Assembly (NCBI GenBank): GCA_905236275.1
Contig: CAJOPI010000357.1
Location: forward strand, 1-5,064
Direction of reading: 5' to 3'
From: an uncultured Lachnospiraceae bacterium
GTDB taxonomy: Bacteria; Bacillota; Clostridia; Lachnospirales; Lachnospiraceae
Length of the DNA: 5,064 nucleotides
A program made the position numbers and the translations under genes. The notes beneath the pieces were generated by a model. That model did no database searches and was not told where the DNA came from. It worked only from the letters and a program-made list of their open reading frames with translations. Below are positions 1 to 5,064 of the stretch, piece by piece (the stretch's first letter is position 1; each line of letters begins with the position of its first letter).

Positions 1-100
1 CCATCTTTGCTGCCTCTTCATATTTCAGGAATGCCTCTTCATATTTTTCCTGTTGCTCCAGTTCAAGGCCTTCCTTTCGGTAATTCTCAGCATTGTTCAT
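1..100 (-). CDS. N-terminus of a TPR/Sel1-like repeat protein (partial)
   Basis: Only the first 33 codons are inside the window; the gene continues beyond the left edge. Translation from the ATG at 100 gives a hydrophilic, Glu-rich helical segment in which KYEEA occurs twice, seven residues apart (KYEEAFLKYEEAAKM). Together with the preceding KEGLELEQQ helix this matches the helix-turn-helix pattern of TPR or Sel1-like repeats, which serve as protein-protein interaction scaffolds. The start is well supported: GAGGAGGG lies at 107-114, six bases upstream of the ATG. The gene begins 25 bases after the stop of the metallophosphoesterase gene on the same strand, so the two are probably co-transcribed and may be translationally coupled. 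The partner and function cannot be told from this fragment. Confidence 0.72.
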   Translation of the reverse strand, partial: MNNAENYRKEGLELEQQEKYEEAFLKYEEAAKM

Positions 101-125
101 ATCTTTCCCTCCTCAAGGGCTTTCT

Positions 126-1355
126 CTATAAAGTACCATTAAAACGATAATAACCTCTCGGAAACTTTATGCCCGTTTTTATTGAGCTAATGCAGATTTC
201 CACTTCTCTATCCGTTACAAAAAGTTCTGTGATACAACCATCATTCCAATCAAGGGACATAAGCTCTTTCTCGCTGGAGGTATCTGTATCAACAACACTT
301 CCGCAATCTAGATAAATATTTCCGCAGTGTTTATCAAATTCTGCATTTCCGGTCAGCCTATTAGGAGATACATGTGTGTGGCCTGAAAGAAATATTACTT
401 TTCCGCAATTATCTACAATCTCCTGAAGCATTTTGTTCTTGCCAAGATATGGATTTCCCGTGTTACGGTTTGGGTTATGCGCAAGAAGGGGAGCATGACA
501 TAAAACTAAATGCCATCTAGAATCTTTATTCGCTTCAAGATGATTTTTAAGACATGAAATCTGCTTTCCCTCTGGAAACGAAAATTTCCTTCCAGATATT
601 ACACATTGTAGCCCTACAACATCTATATTCTCGAATTGTATAGAGTAAGCAAGACTGTCATGATCATATAAGACAGAAAAGCCTTTATCTTCTGCTTTCG
701 AGAGTAAATGCTTTTGGAACTCTGTATAATTCTTACAGCCATCAGAGTCATCACCTTGTGAAGAATGCAATACGTCATGATTACCTATCACAGGCAGAAT
801 TATTTTTTCTGAAGCAGTTTCCTTAATGCACTCCTCAAACTGCTCAAACTGTTCTGATGTTCCGTCGTTTGTTGAATCCCCCAATAATAGAATATTTTCG
901 CTTCGTGTTACATTTAATGCGTTTTTAATTCTCCATGGCTTAGAAGCCAGGTGTAAATCAGTAAGCACAGAAAAATTTTGCGTATTTTCTGAAATAGAAG
1001 TCTCGCAAAGAAATCTTGCGGGTATCTCAGCAAATACGTCTTCATAAGATGAAAAATCTGATGACACGCAATGAGCATAAACATGAGTCGCTTCTCTGGG
1101 GATTCCTCTTGCACCTGAAAAATAAAAAGAACCATTACCAGAAGGATCAATAGGGACATATGCAAATGTTCCCCAGCCCTCCAAGGCACCACACTTGTTT
1201 CCCCAACTTAGAATGGCAATAATAAATCCCTTCGCTTTGATTATATAGTGTCCTTCTGCACATCCTGGCCATATCAGGTTTATTTTTAGTTTGAGCAACT
1301 TAGACCACACCTTGCTATGCTTCTGGATTTTATCGGCACAATTTTTCTGACCCAA
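126..1355 (-). CDS. Calcineurin-like metallophosphoesterase (5' end uncertain)
   Basis: The protein has the full set of dinuclear-metal phosphoesterase motifs, numbering from the TTG at 1355: DLH (Asp133, His135), GD then G (Gly159-Asp160, Gly165), GNHD (191-194), a CHAP histidine (His287) and GHTH (325-328). It is therefore expected to be catalytically competent, hydrolysing a phosphomonoester or phosphodiester; the substrate cannot be inferred. About 120 residues precede the catalytic domain. They include a beta-rich stretch with Trp, Gly and aromatic residues (about 36-116) that looks like an Ig/fibronectin-like accessory domain. I see no signal peptide, so it is probably cytoplasmic. The TTG start is only the most distal in-frame start after an upstream TAG; no Shine-Dalgarno precedes it. 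A better-looking ATG at 1422 lies in another frame (see 1330-1422). The gene follows the broken HD gene and precedes the TPR-like gene. Confidence 0.88.
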   Translation of the reverse strand: MGQKNCADKIQKHSKVWSKLLKLKINLIWPGCAEGHYIIKAKGFIIAILSWGNKCGALEGWGTFAYVPIDPSGNGSFYFSGARGIPREATHVYAHCVSSDFSSYEDVFAEIPARFLCETSISENTQNFSVLTDLHLASKPWRIKNALNVTRSENILLLGDSTNDGTSEQFEQFEECIKETASEKIILPVIGNHDVLHSSQGDDSDGCKNYTEFQKHLLSKAEDKGFSVLYDHDSLAYSIQFENIDVVGLQCVISGRKFSFPEGKQISCLKNHLEANKDSRWHLVLCHAPLLAHNPNRNTGNPYLGKNKMLQEIVDNCGKVIFLSGHTHVSPNRLTGNAEFDKHCGNIYLDCGSVVDTDTSSEKELMSLDWNDGCITELFVTDREVEICISSIKTGIKFPRGYYRFNGTL

Positions 1356-1422
1356 AATAGAAAATTTTTTGCGTTGTATCTTCGTAATCTATGCTTGAAA
1401 TCTTAAAGTTCACAGCCAGCAT
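1330..1422 (-). other. Short open frame overlapping the metallophosphoesterase 5' end; possible displaced N-terminus
   Basis: An ATG at 1422 opens a 30-codon frame ending at TAA (1330-1332). It runs one frame away from the metallophosphoesterase and overlaps its proposed start. The translation starts MLAVNFKISSIDYED and looks like ordinary soluble protein. GGGAG lies 12 bases before the ATG, a weak and rather distant ribosome-binding site. The metallophosphoesterase frame has no recognisable ribosome-binding site of its own. The simplest reading is that this is the original N-terminus, separated by an indel near the A/T runs at 1354-1370, or else a chance or leader frame. I cannot choose between these from sequence alone. 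Confidence 0.3.
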
Positions 1423-1463
1423 TTTATCTAATTTCTCCCATGATTGGATATCTTTTAGGTGCT

Positions 1464-2077
1464 TCAGTGTTCGAACTGCATTGTGGCTTCAACAGAGTTT
1501 ACCACGCTGGTTATATGGTACTTAAGCACAAACAGAACATCAGCATCATCGGGGTATATTGTTTTAGCTTTTCGAAGAAGAGGTAGAACGTAATATCTTG
1601 TCTCCTCAATGTAGGACTTCAGCTTCTCCTTAGAGAAAGTCCCTGCCATACTGGAGACATTGTGGCATCGGTCAAGCAGTTTTGTGAGTGTAGTCGACCT
1701 ATCATGTAAAATCATGTTGTAATAGCGGGGTTCTTTGCTGTCTCCTTTGTTCCGCCCGCCATGATCTCGAAAGTCATCAGTGCAACACTTCGGCATACCT
1801 TTTCATTAACCGGAAGCTCCTGAAGTGCGGTATCACAGTCTTCGCATACATCGTGAAGAAGCATCGTAGTGATAACTTTATCATCGCGTATGCCGAGACT
1901 CAAAGCGTTACAAGCCATTGTTAGCGGATGAACTATGTAAGGCTCGCCGTTTTTGCGAAGCTGTCCCTCGTGTCATTTCAGAGCAAACGTCAGAGCTCTA
2001 AGAGTTTCGTGCATTTGTGCCCCGGATGCATAGCCTCGAATATAAGTGTACATTTTCTCTGCACTTAGTTTGTACAT
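1464..2077 (-). pseudogene. RelA/SpoT-type HD-domain hydrolase, disrupted by a stop codon and a frameshift
   Basis: Read from the ATG at 2077, which has AGGAGA nine bases upstream, the frame gives an RSH-like HD hydrolase. Codon 35 is TGA (1973-1975). It is followed at once by HEGQLRKNGEPYIVHP, the family's first signature, containing metal-ligand His50. LLHDVCED follows, with His75-Asp76 and the catalytic Glu79-Asp80. At the C-run 1727-1730 the frame must shift by one base to continue into YYNMILHD and KLLDRCHNV (Asp136, Asn140 in the repaired numbering); it then ends at 1464. The span is 614 bases, one short of 205 codons, consistent with loss of one C from CCCCC. All HD ligands survive across the breaks. 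The intact family (SpoT-like or small alarmone hydrolases) cleaves (p)ppGpp or related nucleotides; no synthetase domain is present. The lesions mean decay, sequencing error or, less likely, recoding. It is first in the minus-strand operon. Confidence 0.85.
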
Positions 2078-2117
2078 GCTGATGCGTCTCCTTTTTTTCA
2101 GTAATGCTATTTTGTTA

Positions 2118-2126
2118 ATTATAACA
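2118..2126 (-). promoter_or_regulatory. Extended -10 promoter of the minus-strand operon
   Basis: On the minus strand TGTTATAAT forms a perfect extended -10 element (TGn then TATAAT, with the -10 box at 2118-2123). There is no good -35 box at 17 bases, as is common for extended -10 promoters. The predicted start near 2111 leaves a leader of about 34 bases carrying the AGGAGA site before the ATG at 2077. It would drive the HD gene and probably the phosphoesterase and TPR-like genes behind it. Confidence 0.6.
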
Positions 2127-2167
2127 GATACTTTACTCAAAATTCCTCGTTTTCGGGCTTCAGAGTT

Positions 2168-2388
2168 TAAGTAAACTACCCTCCACCTAACGATCGTTGG
2201 CGTTTGAGGTGGGAGCTTCCTAAATTCATCGAGGACTGCGCTACAGTTTCTAGACTGAAGTCGTCTTGCCGAAGGACGCAGTACACCCTCTCCAAAGGCG
2301 TTACTTCCCGTAGCCCCTACAGTATGATTAAATCATACCACGCCATTCATCTATCACCTATAGAGGTTGGAGAATTCTGGCGAATTTT
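2168..2388 (+). ncRNA. Omega-RNA-like (HEARO / IS200-IS605-type) structured RNA, apparently without its nuclease gene
   Basis: This stretch folds into a series of stems. Hairpin 1 pairs CTCCACCT (2181-2188) with AGGTGGGAG (2207-2215) around one bulged G, extended by AACG (2189-2192) with CGTT (2201-2204). A second arm pairs GAGGAC (2231-2236) with GTCGTC (2260-2265) with one mismatch, enclosing CAGT/ACTG. A third unit closes GGCG (2297-2300) on CGCC (2341-2344), containing GTAG/CTAC and GTATGATT/AATCATAC. A small AATTC/GAATT hairpin with a T-run follows (2373-2388). The phrase GTAAACTACCC, then hairpin, then GGGAGCTTCC resembles, from memory, omega-RNA scaffolds beside iscB or tnpB genes, and about 200 bases is the usual scaffold length. 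No HNH/RuvC gene is visible in the flanks, so it is either a stand-alone omega RNA or a transposon remnant. The exact ends and the family are inferred. The open frame inside (2204-2440) looks like a by-product of the RNA. Confidence 0.5.
2322..2338. repeat. Near-perfect 17-base palindrome
   Basis: GTATGATT and AATCATAC are exact reverse complements around a central A. In RNA this is a hairpin of about six pairs with a TTAAA loop, forming an arm of the structured block above. As DNA it could also be a dimeric repressor operator, lying 64 bases upstream of the -35 box that serves the helix-turn-helix gene. The RNA reading is more economical because neighbouring stems pair around it. Confidence 0.7.
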
Positions 2389-2402
2389 GTTAAAGCGCAG
2401 AC

Positions 2403-2431
2403 TTGAACGGAAAATTTTTCTGTACTATAAT
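2403..2431 (+). promoter_or_regulatory. Sigma-70 promoter of the HTH/kinase-NTPase operon
   Basis: TTGAAC (2403-2408) and a perfect TATAAT (2426-2431) are separated by exactly 17 bases. The predicted start is near 2438, giving a leader of about 27 bases that contains GAGGT (2453-2457) just before the coding region. It lies immediately after the structured RNA block, so the operon has its own promoter and does not depend on transcription of that block. Confidence 0.75.
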
Positions 2432-2464
2432 ATTTTATAAATCAAATTAGTTGAGGTAGACGTG

Positions 2465-3622
2465 ATGTCGGAGAATGAGCAAAATGGCATGACTGGACTT
2501 ATGTTTCATTATGCTGTGGACGAACGCCTTACTCTTGAGAAAGCAAAAGAAAAATTGCGAGCCAATGCTTATATTAGGACAGTAAGTGAAGTATTGGAAC
2601 GATACTGCGTTGTAGAAGCTTCAGAGTTCCAGAAAAAGAAGAAAGAGCTTCAGAAGAAGGTAACAGATATTTTGTATAACAGCAGCCCAGTTCCAGCCGA
2701 TAGAGACAGCATCAGGCGTAAGGTCAGCGTTTGGTTGAATGAGGAAAAGAAAAAAACCTCAATTGAGAAAGAGAGTGTCATACAGCTGGCACTTGCCCTG
2801 AAGCTAAAGCCTAATGATGCTGAGGAAATGTTGAGTCTACTGAGTGATGAAGCTTTCCATTTACGGGATCCTGAAGACATCGTGTGGCTGTTTGCTATTG
2901 AACATGGCCTGAACTACATTGAAGCTTGCGGACTGCGTGATAGGATTCTGCGTATTTACGAGGAAAACAAGGGTTCAGAGGACAACACCGGCACAATGAC
3001 TGAGACCGTCAAACAGCAAATATCCCAAATTCAAACGATAGAAGAACTGGAGAAATTCATCGCAAGCCACGCTCCAAACTTGGGGAAAATGCACAATACT
3101 GCCTATGATCTTTACATGCACTTTATGGAGCTCCTGAAAGACGGTGGAGACGTACCCGTTATAGGCGGAGAAAGAATCACAATCCGTAAAGGGGAACAAG
3201 ACATCGAAATCAACGAAAATATTTTGGAGGCATATTTGTACAGAAAATATGTTCCCACTACTAAAAAACGTCTGGAAGATGCTATTCAGCGCGGCATAAA
3301 AAAGAATTGGCCAAGCGAAACAAACCTCTCAAAAATGACCAACCGCGAGACAGACGTAACCCGCAAAGTTCTGATACTCTTATTTCTGGCATGTGAAGGG
3401 GGCGAAACGATTTATGGAAGCCTTGCCGAAGAGTCTGCTGAAGACGTATTTAACGATACATACGCGCGTTTGAGTTCGATGCTAAGCGACTGCGGTTTTC
3501 CTCCCATTGACCCGAGAAATCCTTTTGACTGGATGGTTCTCTACTGCATCGCAAAAGATGACTCTGAAGACACTAACTCGAATATTAGTGATTTCCTCTC
3601 CGAAATTTTTGTGGCCTCCTAG
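2465..3622 (+). CDS. Helical protein with XRE-like HTH region, partner of a kinase-NTPase
   Basis: This is a 385-residue soluble protein with no membrane segment or signal peptide. I start it at the ATG at 2465 because GAGGT (2453-2457) ends seven bases upstream; the adjacent GTG at 2462 would be only four bases away. Residues about 50-70 are Lys-rich and probably coiled-coil. Residues about 82-126 resemble an XRE-type helix-turn-helix (VSVWLN, then VIQLALALKL, then DAEEMLSLL), followed by HLRDPEDIVWLFAIEHGL. The central part (about 180-280) is helical. The C-terminus carries CGFPPIDPRNPFDWMVLYC (343-361), a segment I recall from uncharacterised Firmicutes proteins found near protein kinases. 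No catalytic motif is visible. The next gene starts 103 bases downstream on the same strand. It may be an autoregulator or a sensor/adaptor for the kinase-NTPase; that role is inference. Confidence 0.85.
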   Translation: MSENEQNGMTGLMFHYAVDERLTLEKAKEKLRANAYIRTVSEVLERYCVVEASEFQKKKKELQKKVTDILYNSSPVPADRDSIRRKVSVWLNEEKKKTSIEKESVIQLALALKLKPNDAEEMLSLLSDEAFHLRDPEDIVWLFAIEHGLNYIEACGLRDRILRIYEENKGSEDNTGTMTETVKQQISQIQTIEELEKFIASHAPNLGKMHNTAYDLYMHFMELLKDGGDVPVIGGERITIRKGEQDIEINENILEAYLYRKYVPTTKKRLEDAIQRGIKKNWPSETNLSKMTNRETDVTRKVLILLFLACEGGETIYGSLAEESAEDVFNDTYARLSSMLSDCGFPPIDPRNPFDWMVLYCIAKDDSEDTNSNISDFLSEIFVAS

Positions 3623-3683
3623 AGAGAAAACTATATGCCCTAAAATCCGGAATACGCTTGCAACTGAAGAAGAATCCCTCCAA

Positions 3684-3689
3684 TATAAT
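3684..3689 (+). promoter_or_regulatory. Possible internal -10 box upstream of the kinase-NTPase gene
   Basis: A perfect TATAAT stands 36 bases before the ATG at 3726. The only nearby -35-like hexamer, TTGCAA (3658-3663), is 20 bases away, which is too far for a good promoter. No terminator hairpin separates the two genes, so read-through from 2403-2431 is expected and this would add at most a weak internal start. Confidence 0.3.
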
Positions 3690-3725
3690 GCCCCTGCAAA
3701 ATATATAAAGAAAGGAGCTACTTAT

Positions 3726-5064
3726 ATGGATAGCAGAAAAGCTCTTCCAGCAGGAACAATCTTGAACTTTCCAGGTATGTCATGTACAGTGGAAGAGGAA
3801 GCAGGGCGAGGATCTAACGCAATTGTTTACCGCGGCAGTTATGCGGACGCAATAGACCAAAGTCAATATCACCATGTTCTGATAAAAGAATTATTCCCGC
3901 TTCACAAGCAAGGGAAAATTTTCCGGCAAGATGACGGCTCAATACATTCAGAGCCTGAAGGTCTGGAAACGTTTCAGGTCAACAAGCGCAGTTTTGAAGT
4001 GGGCAACAAGGCGCACTTGATACTTCTTGAAAAATCTCCAGATCAGATCGGAGCAAACTTAAACACCTATTCGTTAAATTCGACTCTGTACACCGTGCTT
4101 GGAGTCAGCGGCGGCAGCAGTCTTGAAACTCTGCAAAAATATCCTGCGCGTTCTCTCCGCTCCTGTGCAGTTCGCATGTTGTGCATACTCGATGCACTGG
4201 AAGCCTTTCATAAAAATGGTCTGGCTCACCTCGATATATCACCTGACAATATAATTCTAATAGGGAGCGGAAATCGTGAAAGAGCCTTGCTGATAGATTA
4301 CAACAGCGCGATGCCTGTGGGATTGAAATATCAGGAAGATTCAGTTGTCTTCAGCATAAAGCAGGGATACACAGCTCCGGAAGTTCGAGCCGGTTTCATA
4401 AAGAACATTGGCTTTGCTTCCGATATGTACTCAGTAACAGCCGTGTTTTATCGTCTTTTAGCAGGGAAACCCCTGACAAACTTTCAGACACTTATGAAAA
4501 TAGTTCCAACTGATGTTCTATCGTGTTCCTGTTTAAAAAACGAACCCGACACTGTTCGGATTTGGCTGCAAGTGATTTTTGCAAAGGGATTGCGCCCAGT
4601 GCCCGAAAAAAGGTATCAGACCACTGACGAAATGCGCAGGGATATCGAGGAGCTTATAGACCGCATAGATGGGGTGGGAATCACTCATTGGGCATTGTGG
4701 GAAGCTGGACGTAAACAAGCAGAGAAAATGGTTCGTGATAACCCTTCGTTAGCGTTCATAAAGGACAGTGGCAATATTTTCCCCTCAATGCTCACTGACG
4801 GTAAAAGCGTGTACCCTTCGGATGAGTACATACGGAAGAGTTCTGAGAATATCATGCTTCTTGGCGGGGGAGGTATGGGCAAGACGACAACATTGCTTCG
4901 TTTTGCGTTTTCTGGGAATGCCCGCTACTCTCCCGAAGAAACTGCCGTTATCTATTTCCCTTTATACGGCTGGCAAAATGGCGACAAATCATTCATCATC
5001 GACAGCCTCTTAGAGAGCCTTCGTTTTCGCACGGAAACTAACTCTTTTGCTGAAGCGAGAAAAG
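3726..5064 (+). CDS. Protein-kinase-like domain fused to a NACHT/STAND-like P-loop NTPase (partial)
   Basis: The ATG at 3726 has AGGAG (3713-3717) eight bases upstream. The frame stays open for 446 codons to the window end, so the C-terminus is missing. Residues about 20-315 are a Ser/Thr-kinase-like fold: glycine loop GRGSNAIVY (27-35), Lys54 in VLIKE, catalytic loop HLDISPDN (168-175; Asp170, Asn175), metal-binding DYN (191-193, in place of DFG), APE (217-219) and SDMYS with Asp233. All core catalytic residues I can place are present, so activity is plausible. A helical linker leads to a Walker A motif GGGGMGKT (380-387; Lys386), then a beta strand and helix (AVIYFPLYGW, then IIDSLLESL) as expected in NACHT/STAND NTPases. 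The Walker B and sensor region lies outside. By family logic this is a cytoplasmic signalling switch in which NTP-driven oligomerisation could gate the kinase; that, and a phage-defence role, are inference. Confidence 0.9.
   Translation, partial: MDSRKALPAGTILNFPGMSCTVEEEAGRGSNAIVYRGSYADAIDQSQYHHVLIKELFPLHKQGKIFRQDDGSIHSEPEGLETFQVNKRSFEVGNKAHLILLEKSPDQIGANLNTYSLNSTLYTVLGVSGGSSLETLQKYPARSLRSCAVRMLCILDALEAFHKNGLAHLDISPDNIILIGSGNRERALLIDYNSAMPVGLKYQEDSVVFSIKQGYTAPEVRAGFIKNIGFASDMYSVTAVFYRLLAGKPLTNFQTLMKIVPTDVLSCSCLKNEPDTVRIWLQVIFAKGLRPVPEKRYQTTDEMRRDIEELIDRIDGVGITHWALWEAGRKQAEKMVRDNPSLAFIKDSGNIFPSMLTDGKSVYPSDEYIRKSSENIMLLGGGGMGKTTTLLRFAFSGNARYSPEETAVIYFPLYGWQNGDKSFIIDSLLESLRFRTETNSFAEARK

Noticed and set aside
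914..1192. Minus-strand 92-codon hydrophobic frame, membrane-like at first glance
   Set aside because: It lies entirely within the metallophosphoesterase gene in another frame; the catalytic motifs show which frame is real.
1973..1975. TGA read as tryptophan or selenocysteine in the HD gene
   Set aside because: Reading TGA as Trp would fit locally, but the same gene also needs a one-base frameshift and itself ends in TGA. No SECIS-like hairpin was evident directly downstream, so ordinary gene damage or sequence error is simpler.
2113..2145. Plus-strand promoter for the structured RNA
   Set aside because: TTGTTA at 2113-2118 has no acceptable -10 box at normal spacing; the only strong box there belongs to the minus-strand promoter.
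2373..2388. Rho-independent terminator after the structured RNA
   Set aside because: AATTC/GAATT with a T-run is only five mostly A-U pairs, too weak to call as a terminator with confidence.
2204..2440. Plus-strand open frame of 78 codons in the intergenic region
   Set aside because: It has no ribosome-binding site, begins inside a hairpin arm, has an unprotein-like composition and overlaps both the structured RNA block and the -35/-10 promoter.
3623..3725. Terminator or separate small gene between the two plus-strand genes
   Set aside because: No stable hairpin with a T-run and no supported short coding frame is seen; the genes are most simply one operon.
4533..5013. Several open frames on either strand within the kinase-NTPase gene
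   Set aside because: They are covered by the continuous plus-strand frame carrying kinase motifs and Walker A; none has its own ribosome-binding site or family motifs.
1..5064. CRISPR array, tRNA or rRNA genes, complete insertion sequence
   Set aside because: No regularly spaced repeats, cloverleaf structures, ribosomal RNA segments, transposase motifs or paired terminal inverted repeats were found.

Overview
The window looks like an accessory region of a low-to-mid GC bacterial chromosome. Ribosome-binding sites are strong and purine-rich (AGGAG type) and the promoters carry perfect TATAAT -10 boxes. The proteins resemble families I associate with anaerobic gut bacteria (Clostridia and other Firmicutes, possibly Synergistota). 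The taxon is inferred from style only; there is no marker gene.

Left half (about 1-2126, minus strand): an apparent operon is transcribed leftward from an extended -10 promoter at 2118-2126. Its first gene is a RelA/SpoT-type HD hydrolase, broken by an in-frame TGA and a one-base frameshift. Next is a calcineurin-like metallophosphoesterase with all catalytic motifs intact but an unclear 5' end. Last is the start of a TPR/Sel1-like repeat protein that runs off the left edge.

Centre (about 2127-2464): this stretch has no supported protein gene. It holds a densely structured block (about 2168-2388) that resembles the scaffold of an omega RNA (HEARO type, or the tnpB-linked type of IS200/IS605 elements). 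No IscB or TnpB gene is visible beside it. A well-formed sigma-70 promoter lies directly downstream (2403-2431) and reads rightward.

Right half (2465-5064, plus strand): two genes probably form an operon. The first encodes a 385-residue, mainly helical protein with an XRE-like helix-turn-helix region and a conserved-looking C-terminal NPFDW segment. The second, cut by the window end, encodes a protein-kinase-like domain fused to a P-loop (NACHT/STAND-like) NTPase. STAND NTPases with fused effector or signalling domains are common in bacterial conflict and phage-defence systems, so this pair is the best candidate for an undescribed system here. The phosphoesterase and decayed nucleotide-hydrolase genes on the other strand would suit an accessory or defence island, but a functional link across the divergent promoters is only inference.
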